From assembly GCA_034434835.1 (NCBI GenBank), contig DAOTXX010000071.1, positions 62,001 to 126,000 of the forward strand: 64,000 nucleotides of DNA, given 5' to 3'. The position numbers and the translations under genes were made by a program. Origin of the DNA: JBGLNJ01 sp034434835 (GTDB taxonomy: Bacteria; Chloroflexota; Anaerolineae; Fen-1058). This document shows, one piece after another, positions 34,800-42,757 of this stretch. Every line of letters starts with the position of its first letter. Position 1 is the stretch's first letter. The notes under the pieces are model-generated. The model was given only the letters and a program-made list of their open reading frames with translations, did not search any database and had not been told where the DNA came from.

Positions 34800-35267
34800 A
34801 TGAAAGGCAACGACAAAATCATCGAACGGCTGAATGTGCTTTTGGCAGACGAGCTGACTGCCATCAACCAATACATTGTTCATTCCGAAATGTGCGCGAA
34901 CTGGGGTTACAAACATCTTCACGAAGCCGACGAGAAACGTGCCATCGCCGAAATGAAACATGCTGAAATGCTCATCGCGCGTATCCTCTTTCTGGAAGGC
35001 CGTCCCATTGTGAGCACGCTGAACAAAATCAACATCGGGGCCGACGTTGAAGCTCAGCACAAGAATGACTGGGCCGCCGAGGATGGCGCCATCAAGGCGT
35101 ACAACGAGGGCATCCGCCTGGCGGTCGAAGTCAGCGATAACGGAACGCGCGAGCTGCTCGAATCCATCCTCAAGGACGAAGAGGAACACATTGACTGGCT
35201 CGAGGCGCAGCTCGATCAGATCAAGCAGATGGGCATCCAGAACTATCTGGTGGAGCAGGTAGACTAG
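34800..35267 (+). CDS. bfr: Bacterioferritin
   Basis: A 155-residue iron-storage protein. The ferroxidase ligands stand at the standard positions Glu18, Glu51, His54, Glu94, Glu127 and His130, and the haem ligand Met52 is present (EMKHAEM). It forms a 24-subunit shell that oxidises and stores Fe(II). AAAGGAGG precedes the ATG. Regulation by the nearby Fur-family protein is possible but no box was seen. Confidence 0.96.
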   Translation: MKGNDKIIERLNVLLADELTAINQYIVHSEMCANWGYKHLHEADEKRAIAEMKHAEMLIARILFLEGRPIVSTLNKINIGADVEAQHKNDWAAEDGAIKAYNEGIRLAVEVSDNGTRELLESILKDEEEHIDWLEAQLDQIKQMGIQNYLVEQVD

Positions 35268-35305
35268 CGCCGACGCGCAGAATGGCCCCTCTGGGAGGGG
35301 CCTCT

Positions 35306-35411
35306 GGCCTGCTTTGATTTCCCCTCTCCCCGATAGGAAGGGGGAGTATGTTCTTCTCCCCACCAGAGAGAAGGGATGAGGGTCAGCCCGCTCGCGTGGC
35401 GGTGCAGGTGA
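35306..35411. repeat. Dispersed CCCCTCTCC/GAGAGAAGGG repeat (copy 1)
   Basis: A palindromic unit that starts GATTTCCCCTCTCC, contains GAGAGAAGGGATGAGGGTCAG and ends AGCCCGCTCGCGTGG. Related copies are at 36911-37005 and 37703-37796. It is non-coding and lies upstream of the surface-protein gene. Confidence 0.7.
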
Positions 35412-35466
35412 GAGAGCACTTTTCCCAGCCACCAGAGAGCATAGCGATCACATTCTGGAGGATGCA

Positions 35467-36861
35467 ATGTCTGTCAAATTGACCTGGATTGTGATTATCG
35501 GCTTGCTGGTGCTGGGTGCATTGATCATCGCCTTGCATCCGGCGAGAGCCGACGATGCGCCGCCTGCCGACATTGGGCTAGGCGGAGGTGGAGGGACTGA
35601 CCCCAAGCTATGGGTCTCGCCGTTGACGATTGACTTTGGCCCGGTCGGCGTGGGGTTCAAGAGCGCCACGCAACTGGTGACGATCACCAATCCTGGCTAT
35701 TATACGCTGACCAACTTTGCGGGCGGCGGGGTTTATGCGCCGTTTTCGGCGACGCAGAACTGCGCCGGAGGCGTGCCGCCTGGCAAAAGCTGCAATTACT
35801 ATTTCACTTTCAGCCCGACTCAGACTGGAGTGTTCTCGACAACATCAAACTCGTCTACCAACGCCGGGCCGTTCAGCATCGAAGTACGAGGAACGGGCGT
35901 GGGCGCGGGGCTGCACGTCAACCCCCTCTCACTCGACTTTGGCTCGGTCATGTCTGGCACGACGAGCAGCCAGCAAATCGTGACCATCCGCAACACTGGC
36001 TTGAGTACCTTGACTAACTTTGCGGGCGGCGGGGTCTATGCGCCGTTCCACGCAACACAAGATTGCGCCAGCGGCGTGCCGCCCGGCGGAAGCTGCCATT
36101 ATTACTTCACCTTCAGCCCGACTGGAACAGGCACATTCTCGACGACATCCAATTCTTCCACCAACGCCGGGCTGTTCAGCATCGCGCTGGAGGGGCACGG
36201 GCGAACATCATTTCTGACCGGCGGCCAAAATGTTACACCGCTTTCGATTGACTTTGGCCCGGTCGGCGTAGGGTTCAAGAGCGGGCCGCAGATTGTGACC
36301 ATCACCAATCAAAGCATGTTTTTCACGATCACCGACTTTGTAGGCGGCGGGGTCTTGCCGCCGTTCCAGGCGTTTCAGAACTGCGCGGACGGCGTGCCGC
36401 CCGGCGATAGCTGCCAGTTCTACTATTACTTTCAGCCCACTGCTGTTGGAACGTTTTCAGATACGTCGAACGTGAGCGATAGCTATGGCTCGTTCAGCAT
36501 CCAACTACGCGGGACAGGCGCGGGCGCGGGCTTGCACGTCACCCCCCTCTCGCTTGACTTTGGCCCAGTGCCGCTCAACACAACCAGTGCTCCACAGACT
36601 GTGACCATCCGCAACACCGGCCTGAGCACGCTGACCAACTTTGCGGGCGGCGGGGTCTATGCGCCGTTTTCGGCGGCGCAGAACTGCGCCAGCGGCGTGC
36701 CACCCGGCGCCAGTTGCCAGTACTTTTTCCATTTCACGCCCACCAGCCTGGGGCGACCTACAGCCTGGTCAAATTCGAGTACGAACGCGGGGTCATTCAG
36801 CATCAGGCTGCAAGGCGGCGAACTCTTGCGGGTCTATTTGCCAGTCGTGATGAAACAATGA
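35467..36861 (+). CDS. Choice-of-anchor D repeat surface protein
   Basis: A 464-residue exported protein. One N-terminal hydrophobic segment (IVIIGLLVLGALIIAL) is a signal or anchor. Four ~100-residue repeats follow, each with (L)xIDFGPVxVGxxS, TNFAGGGVYAPF, a CxxGVPPGxSC pair (probable disulfide) and STNAGxFSI. This is the ASH/choice-of-anchor D immunoglobulin-like fold. It ends in LRVYLPVVMKQ, an ending common on exported Chloroflexota proteins. It is probably an adhesin or cell-wall protein. Repeats 1, 2 and 4 are closest; repeat 3 is diverged. Confidence 0.85.
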   Translation: MSVKLTWIVIIGLLVLGALIIALHPARADDAPPADIGLGGGGGTDPKLWVSPLTIDFGPVGVGFKSATQLVTITNPGYYTLTNFAGGGVYAPFSATQNCAGGVPPGKSCNYYFTFSPTQTGVFSTTSNSSTNAGPFSIEVRGTGVGAGLHVNPLSLDFGSVMSGTTSSQQIVTIRNTGLSTLTNFAGGGVYAPFHATQDCASGVPPGGSCHYYFTFSPTGTGTFSTTSNSSTNAGLFSIALEGHGRTSFLTGGQNVTPLSIDFGPVGVGFKSGPQIVTITNQSMFFTITDFVGGGVLPPFQAFQNCADGVPPGDSCQFYYYFQPTAVGTFSDTSNVSDSYGSFSIQLRGTGAGAGLHVTPLSLDFGPVPLNTTSAPQTVTIRNTGLSTLTNFAGGGVYAPFSAAQNCASGVPPGASCQYFFHFTPTSLGRPTAWSNSSTNAGSFSIRLQGGELLRVYLPVVMKQ

Positions 36862-36910
36862 CCGTGAACGGCAGACTGCAGACGGCGAGGGCATGAAAAG
36901 GGCAACGGAC

Positions 36911-37005
36911 ATTTGATTTCCCCTCTCCCCTGCCCTCTCCCACAAGGAGAGAGCGCGCGCGCTCCCTTCTCCCTATGAGGGAGAAGGGCCGGGGATGAGG
37001 GGCAA
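36911..37005. repeat. Dispersed CCCCTCTCC/GAGAGAAGGG repeat (copy 2)
   Basis: Second copy of the unit, with an added GCGCGCGCGC core at 36956-36961 and neighbouring bases. The start codon of the next small frame lies in its right arm. Confidence 0.6.
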
Positions 37006-37135
37006 CTCGCTCATTATATTCGAGTCTCTGATCAACATTCGACCTCGGCAGAATAACCCTTCGATGGAGATTCTTGATCCGGCGATTCGGGAGCGTGTGG
37101 CAGAGATTACGCAGCGGTTATTGGGTGGCATATGA
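36995..37135 (+). CDS. Short ORF coupled to the next gene
   Basis: A 46-residue frame overlapping the next gene by ATGA. The second half (MEILDPAIRERVAEITQRLLGGI) looks genuinely coding. The first half lies partly in the dispersed repeat, so this is probably the 3' remnant of a longer partner gene truncated by repeat insertion. Confidence 0.4.
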   Translation: MRGNSLIIFESLINIRPRQNNPSMEILDPAIRERVAEITQRLLGGI

Positions 37136-37485
37136 AAGACTGGATGACAATCCGTGAACGCTACATGCGCGATGGCTTGCCCGTTCGCCTGGGCGGACTG
37201 GCGGCGAACCTAAGCCGCATCAAGTCGTTTGCCAGCCACGAGGCGAACCGCGAAGCCGTCGAGAGTTTGATTGACGAGTCCAAATATTTCATCGAGTGGA
37301 CGGCAACAGAGGCTGAGGTGAGCACTGCTGCCGAGTTGGTCGAGTTGCAAGTTCAACTGGCACGCTGGCAGCGCAATTGGGCGCGCATCTGGGCCGATCC
37401 TGCGCAACGTAATCAGGTGGCTGAACAGTCGAGCGCGTGGTCAAAGCGTGTGCTAGAGATGTCGGGATTGTTGCTCACACAGTGA
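37132..37485 (+). CDS. Conserved helical protein of unknown function
   Basis: A 117-residue, almost fully helical protein starting MTIRERYMRDGLPVRLGGLA. Further on, AELVELQVQLARWQRNWARI suggests a four-helix bundle. It resembles small accessory proteins that occur in pairs in Chloroflexota and cyanobacteria. No function is known. It starts in the ATGA overlap with the preceding short frame. Confidence 0.6.
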   Translation: MKDWMTIRERYMRDGLPVRLGGLAANLSRIKSFASHEANREAVESLIDESKYFIEWTATEAEVSTAAELVELQVQLARWQRNWARIWADPAQRNQVAEQSSAWSKRVLEMSGLLLTQ

Positions 37486-37833
37486 TGAACACTTGAATCG
37501 GGCTGAAGCTGGCTTGAGCCAGCGCCGCTGTGTAGACCGGCGATTCATCGCCAGTCGTCCCTGCGGAAGGACAAGCGCAAGTTTCTGAGCAGCGAGCCTT
37601 CGGCAGGCGAAGCAATCTCTGTGCTCCGATCGCAAAGATTGCTTCGTCGGCCCGCTTCGCGGGCCTCCTCGCAATGACGGCTGAGTAGTTCCGATTTGGA
37701 TTTGATTTCTCCCCGATAGGGAGAGGGAGTATGCTCTTTTCCCCATCAGAGAGAAGGGACGGGGATGAGGGTCAGCCCGCTCGCGCGGCGGCGTAGGATT
37801 CATTCACCCGCTGGGAAACGGTTAGCGTGACTT
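37486..37833. repeat. Intergenic region with two repeat families
   Basis: There is no gene here. It contains a decayed copy of the GAAGCAATCTC palindromic unit (37592-37679, left TGTCATT end lost) and copy 3 of the CCCCGATAGGGAG/GAGAGAAGGG repeat (37703-37796), which is nearly the same in its right arm (GGGTCAGCCCGCTCGCG) as copy 1. Confidence 0.7.
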
Positions 37834-38364
37834 GTGGACACGTTGATTGACAAGATTACGGCACTTGCTCAAGCCGACCCGGACATACGCGCCATCATTC
37901 TGGAAGGGTCTCTGGCCGTCAATGCCCAGGTTGACGCGCTCTCCGACTACGACATCAACATCTTTGCCATCAACTATGACAAATATCTCGCAGACGATGC
38001 CTGGATGAACCAGTTCGGCCCGGTCCTGGTTTATCAAAAAGAGCAGTTTCAATTCTATGACGCTGTCATCCCAACTCGTCTGGTCGTTTACCAAGACAGA
38101 CCCAGAATTGATTTTAGCTTCTGGCATCCCGGCCTGCTGACCGAGATCGTCCAGGGAGTCAAGGAGTACACAAGTTACAGAAACGGCTATCGCATCTTGG
38201 TGGATAAAGACCACATCGCCGAACAACTCCCGCAACCGGCAGGGAATGGATTTCCCATTGCCAGGCCGAATGAACCAGTCGCCGGTCCACAGTCACCCCA
38301 AAGGGTGTTCAACATCTTTGAACGATCACAAACTCGACCTCAACATACAAGGAGCAACCCATGA
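37834..38364 (+). pseudogene. Truncated ANT(6)-like nucleotidyltransferase
   Basis: The first ~125 residues match the aminoglycoside 6-adenylyltransferase family: RAIILEGSLAVNAQVDALSDYDINIF contains the Gly-Ser and Asp-x-Asp motifs, and RPRIDFSFWHPG follows. The family normally runs to about 280-300 residues. Here, after ILVDKDHIAEQLPQP, the frame drifts into unrelated sequence (RSQTRPQHTRSNP) and stops at the next gene. The C-terminal helical domain is missing. Start is GTG 37834. Probably non-functional. Confidence 0.65.
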
Positions 38365-39608
38365 GCACCGAATTCTCAATTGATGCTTTTCCTCCCGCCA
38401 AGATGGCCAGCCGATTGGAAGATGTAGGCGTCACCAAATCAAAGCTCAATGCCTGGACGATGTTTGCCCTCGCCATATTGGCCGGGGCCTTTATTGGCGT
38501 GGGGGCTATTTTTTGCACGACGGTCCTGGCCGGCAGCTCGGCCCTTCCGTATGGAGTCGCCCGGCTGCTGGGCGGTCTGGTCTTTGCCACAGGCCTGATC
38601 CTGGTTGTCGTGGGCGGAGCAGAACTGTTCACCGGCAACAACTTGATCCTGATCGCCTTTGCCAGCGGCAAAGTGACCTTGAGCGGCCTGCTGCGCAATT
38701 GGATCATCGTCTATATCGGCAACTTTGTCGGCTCAGTCGTGACGGCTTACATCATGTTCCTGAGTAAGCAGTATTCATTTGGCAGCGGCTCGATCGGCTT
38801 GACGGCTTTGAACATCGGCCAGGCCAAGACCAGTCTGGACTTTATTCAGGCTGTCGCATTGGGCATCATGTGCAATGCGCTGGTGTGCATGGCCGTGTGG
38901 CTGTGCTTCAGTGCACGCAGCACGACCGACAAGATCCTTTCGATCATCCCGCCCATCTCGGCCTTCGTTGCCGCTGGTTTCGAGCACAGCATTGCCAACA
39001 TGTATTTTATCCCGGTCGCGCTATTCATCAAGTACATGGGCGATCCCAAGTTCTTTGAGGCGATCAAAAAGACAGCCGCCGACTTTCCAGCCCTGACCTG
39101 GCCCAACTTTTTCCTGGTGAACCTGCTGCCGGTCACTCTCGGCAATATCATCGGCGGCGGCATCATGGTCGGCCTGGCTTACTGGTTCATCTACTTGAGG
39201 CCGCAAAAGGTGGTGGAAGTCAAGCCCGGCGTTGCGCCCACGCTCCTGGTCGTAGATGACGATCGCGATTTCGTGGATGTCACCCGCGCGATCCTCACCA
39301 AGGCAGGCTACGGCGTCAACTATGCATCCAATGGCGAAGAGGCCTTGAAGATCATGAGGCAGACCAAACCCGATATGGTGCTGCTCGACGTGATGATGGC
39401 GACCCCGCTGGAAGGAGTTGGGGTGGCTCGCCAGATGGCAGCCGATCCTGCGCTCAAGAGTATTCCGATCGTCATGATCTCGAGCATTGACAGCTCTCAA
39501 TACCGAAGTGCGCTGCCGGATGATATGCACATACCCATTGACGCCTGGATCAACAAACCGGTAGACCCCGATCATATGCTCAAGACGATCAAGCGTTTTC
39601 TACGCTGA
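38361..39608 (+). CDS. FNT formate/nitrite channel fused to a receiver domain
   Basis: This 415-residue protein joins two families. Residues ~30-280 are a formate/nitrite transporter: six helices, the motif GGAELFTGNN (Thr91), and GFEHSIANMYFIP with the central-pore His209 in register with FocA. After the last helix and a short linker (PQKVVEVKPG), residues ~294-415 form a receiver. It has VVDDDRDF, acceptor Asp343 (LLDVMMATPLEG), Ser374 and Lys399 (NKPVDPD), so it looks active. Phosphorylation could gate or cluster the pentameric channel. AAGGAG precedes the ATG. The gene leads a kinase and formate dehydrogenase genes. Known FNT proteins lack this domain. Confidence 0.9.
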   Translation: MSTEFSIDAFPPAKMASRLEDVGVTKSKLNAWTMFALAILAGAFIGVGAIFCTTVLAGSSALPYGVARLLGGLVFATGLILVVVGGAELFTGNNLILIAFASGKVTLSGLLRNWIIVYIGNFVGSVVTAYIMFLSKQYSFGSGSIGLTALNIGQAKTSLDFIQAVALGIMCNALVCMAVWLCFSARSTTDKILSIIPPISAFVAAGFEHSIANMYFIPVALFIKYMGDPKFFEAIKKTAADFPALTWPNFFLVNLLPVTLGNIIGGGIMVGLAYWFIYLRPQKVVEVKPGVAPTLLVVDDDRDFVDVTRAILTKAGYGVNYASNGEEALKIMRQTKPDMVLLDVMMATPLEGVGVARQMAADPALKSIPIVMISSIDSSQYRSALPDDMHIPIDAWINKPVDPDHMLKTIKRFLR

Positions 39609-39725
39609 GTCCTCAATGCTTGGCCGGGGGTACGTTCGGCCAGTTGCCGACATGCAGTGCGCCCCATCAGCCAAATCGAGGCCAGCATGGCTCACCCATA
39701 GGGCGACCGCCCAGGGGCAAAAAAC

Positions 39726-40928
39726 ATGAGCGCTCAAGGGCGCATCCTGGTCATTGACGGTGAATCAGGTCTCCGAGAGGCATGTCGCCAGGCATTGGAG
39801 CCGGCAGGCTATGTCGTCGAGACAGCCGCCACAGGCCATGAGGGGATGCATCAGATCCGCGCGGGGCAATTTGACCTTGTCCTGCTCGGCTCGGCAATGC
39901 CGGACGCGAGCAGCACTGACCTTCTCTCCCTGGTCCATGAGCACGACCCGGATATGGTGTGTATCGTCATGGTCCGCCACGTGACAGTGGAGCAGGCAAT
40001 TCAGGCCATCCGGGCCGGAGCGCACGATCTCATATCCGAACCTTTCACTGCCGGCCTGTTAGTGACGACCGTTGGACAGGGGCTGGAGAAGCGACGGCTT
40101 GCGCTGGGAAACAAGAGACGCCAGAGCACTGAGCAAGAGGCAGCCGAATTGGCTCGCGCCAGAGCGGAAATGGAGCGCCTGGAAAGGTTCAAGGCAGCTT
40201 TCATCCGAGTGGCGGCGCACCAGTTGCGCTCCCCTGTCACAGCCATTCAGAGCCTGCTGACTACTCTGATCAAAGGATACGCCTCTCCTGAACAGCAGCA
40301 AGATTTTCTCCAGCGCGCCCTGGATCGCTCCCAAGACCTGTTGAATATGGTGAACGACCTGGTGAGTCTGGCAACAGTCAGGGCCGAACAAGAGATCAAG
40401 CGACGAGAGATTCTGTCTTTGGCCGATGTTTTGAATCAAGTCTTGCCTTCGCTCCAGGCTAAAGCCGAGGAGAAAAAGATCGCCTGTACCGTGGAGATTT
40501 GCGCACCCGTCAAGGTCAAGGCCCATCCCGACCAGATGTCACAGTTGTGGATCAACCTGATATCTAACGCTATCGAATACACCCCACCCGGTGGGCAGGT
40601 GCGGATCAGGCTGGAGATGAGCGATCGGTGGGCTGTGGGGACAGTCGAGGATACCGGGATTGGCATCGCCGCCGAACATCAGTCGCAGATCTTTGAAGAG
40701 TTCTATCGAGCACCCCAGGCCAAACAGATGAAACCCCGAGGAACTGGACTGGGCTTGCCGCTGGTCAAGCAGATCGTAGAAGGGCACAATGGGATCATCG
40801 AGGTGGAGTCAGCCCCAGGGAAGGGAAGCCGGTTCACCTTTCGTCTTCCTCTGGCAGCCCTCCCATCGGACCAGGGCCCCGGTTCTTTCCAGAAAGGAAC
40901 CTATGAAAACATCTCATCAACCCCCTGA
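39726..40928 (+). CDS. Sensor histidine kinase with degenerate receiver
   Basis: A 400-residue soluble kinase. Residues 1-120 have the receiver fold, but the acceptor Asp is Gly55 (LVLLGSAMP) and the usual Lys is Glu105 (ISEPF), so it cannot be phosphorylated in the normal way. A coiled linker leads to the HisKA domain, with His165 in AAHQLRSPVTAIQ. The HATPase domain has NLISNAIEYTPPGG, DTGIGI and GTGLGLPLVK. It has no membrane segment. Its end overlaps the NuoEF start by 26 bp, so kinase and dehydrogenase are co-translated. The FNT-linked receiver is the obvious partner (inference). Confidence 0.9.
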   Translation: MSAQGRILVIDGESGLREACRQALEPAGYVVETAATGHEGMHQIRAGQFDLVLLGSAMPDASSTDLLSLVHEHDPDMVCIVMVRHVTVEQAIQAIRAGAHDLISEPFTAGLLVTTVGQGLEKRRLALGNKRRQSTEQEAAELARARAEMERLERFKAAFIRVAAHQLRSPVTAIQSLLTTLIKGYASPEQQQDFLQRALDRSQDLLNMVNDLVSLATVRAEQEIKRREILSLADVLNQVLPSLQAKAEEKKIACTVEICAPVKVKAHPDQMSQLWINLISNAIEYTPPGGQVRIRLEMSDRWAVGTVEDTGIGIAAEHQSQIFEEFYRAPQAKQMKPRGTGLGLPLVKQIVEGHNGIIEVESAPGKGSRFTFRLPLAALPSDQGPGSFQKGTYENISSTP

Positions 40929-42669
40929 GCAGGTTGTCTCTGAAATTCTCTCGCACTTTCCGCAGGAGCGGACCGAGCTGTTGCCTGCATTGGACGAGCT
41001 GAACAGTCGGCTAGGTTATCTTGATCGCGAAACCATCGAGTCCGTTGCCCGACATTTTGGCGTGCCGCCCCATGCCGCGTACGGCGCGGCGACGTTCTAT
41101 TCGATGTGGAACGTTGCTCCCCAGCCGCCGGAGGTCGTGCATCTATGCGACGACGGCCCCTGCCACGCGATGGGCGCGGCGGGCGTGCGCCGTGCGCTGG
41201 AAAAGGCCGGCGTCGAGGTCAGGCGCACCAGTTGCATCGGCCAATGCGGCTGCGGCCCGGTGGTCGTGACCGACGATGGCGTGCTGTACCGCCACGTCAC
41301 TCCGCGCAGCATCCGCGCCATCCTGGATGGCAAGCCGCCCCAGCCCTTTTCGCTCACCGACGAGATCGTGAGCATTGCGCTGGACGACCTGTCACATTCG
41401 CTGATGCGCAACGTCGGCAAAATCAACCCCGAGTCGCTGCCCGATGCCATCAATGCAGGCGCGTACCAGGCACTCCAAAAGGCCCTGGCGATGACATCCG
41501 AGCAAGTCATCAATGAATTCGTCAATTCGGGCCTGCAAGGGCGCGGCGGCGCGGGTTTTCCGGCCGGCCTCAAGATGCGCTTTACGGCCGGCGGCGCCAA
41601 GACCACCGGGGGCATCGCTTACGTCGTGTGCAACGCCGATGAATCCGAGCCGGGCACCTTCAAAGACCGCCTCTTGATCGCAGGCGACCCGCACCAGTTG
41701 ATCGAGGCGATGGCGATCGCCGGGTACGCCATCGGCGCGCACGAAGGTTACATCTACATTCGCGGCGAATACATTGAGCAGGCCGGGCTGCTGCGACGCT
41801 CGATTCAGGCAGCAGAGCAGGCCGGCTACCTGGGCCACAACATTCTGGGCCGCGGGTTCGATTTCCACATCCATTTGCATCGCGGCGCGGGCGCGTACAT
41901 TTGCGGCGAAGAAACCGCGCTGATCGAAAGTCTAGAGGGCAAGCGCGGCGAGCCTCGCCTGCGCCCTCCTTATCCCACGACTCATGGCGTGTTCGCCAAA
42001 GCCACCCTCGTCAACAACGTCGAGACATTGTATAACTTGCCGGGCATCATCACGCACGGCGCAGCCTGGTACAGGCAGGTTGGCACTGAACAAGCGCCCG
42101 GCACCAAGCTCTACCCGATCTCGGGCCATGTCAAGCGGACGGGCTGCCTGGAAGCGCCGCTGGGCAAGTTTACATTGCGGCAGTTGATCAAAGGGCCAGC
42201 CGGCGGTCTGCGCAGCAAAGCCCGGTTCAAAGCCTGCCATTTAGGTGGCGCGGCTGGCGCGATCGTCGGGTCTGAATTCCTGGACGTGCCGCTGGATTTC
42301 GGATCGTGCATGGCGGCCGGGGCGATGCTGGGCGCAGGTGACATTGTGGTGCTGGACGCCGAAACGTGCATCGTGGATTACGTGCGCTCGGTGGCGGACT
42401 TTTTCCGCGCCGAGTCGTGCGGCAAATGTACCCCCTGCCGCGTCGGCACGGAGCGGCAAATCCAAATCCTCAACGATCTGGTTGCCGGGCGAGGCACGGC
42501 TGGGCAATTGGACGAATTGGCGCGCTGGGGTGAGCACATGACAGACAGCTCTTTTTGTGGACTGGGCCAGACGGCCGCGACGGCGGTCCTGTCGGCGCTC
42601 AAGCTGTTCCGCAAAGAATTCGCGGCGCACACCAAGGGCAAATGTCCCGCCGGAGCATGCGCGCTATAG
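40903..42669 (+). CDS. NuoE-NuoF fusion, diaphorase of formate dehydrogenase
   Basis: A 588-residue fusion. The NuoE-like part (1-150) has the 2Fe-2S cysteines in HLCDDGPCHAMG and SCIGQCGCGP. The NuoF part has the FMN loop GRGGAGFPAGLKMRF, the NADH loop GAYICGEETALIESLEG and the 4Fe-4S motif ESCGKCTPCRVGTER with a fourth Cys in SFCGLG. It carries electrons between NAD(H) and the FdhA clusters. ATG 40903 has AAAGGAAC upstream. There is no C-terminal ferredoxin domain, unlike many bifurcating homologues. Confidence 0.93.
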   Translation: MKTSHQPPEQVVSEILSHFPQERTELLPALDELNSRLGYLDRETIESVARHFGVPPHAAYGAATFYSMWNVAPQPPEVVHLCDDGPCHAMGAAGVRRALEKAGVEVRRTSCIGQCGCGPVVVTDDGVLYRHVTPRSIRAILDGKPPQPFSLTDEIVSIALDDLSHSLMRNVGKINPESLPDAINAGAYQALQKALAMTSEQVINEFVNSGLQGRGGAGFPAGLKMRFTAGGAKTTGGIAYVVCNADESEPGTFKDRLLIAGDPHQLIEAMAIAGYAIGAHEGYIYIRGEYIEQAGLLRRSIQAAEQAGYLGHNILGRGFDFHIHLHRGAGAYICGEETALIESLEGKRGEPRLRPPYPTTHGVFAKATLVNNVETLYNLPGIITHGAAWYRQVGTEQAPGTKLYPISGHVKRTGCLEAPLGKFTLRQLIKGPAGGLRSKARFKACHLGGAAGAIVGSEFLDVPLDFGSCMAAGAMLGAGDIVVLDAETCIVDYVRSVADFFRAESCGKCTPCRVGTERQIQILNDLVAGRGTAGQLDELARWGEHMTDSSFCGLGQTAATAVLSALKLFRKEFAAHTKGKCPAGACAL

Positions 42670-42757
42670 CCAATCAGTACTTGTTTACCGCCTATGGCTG
42701 AGAGTCTTGAGTCGCTGCAAAACCAGACGGCTACAAGACGACTGGCAGGAGAACAAT

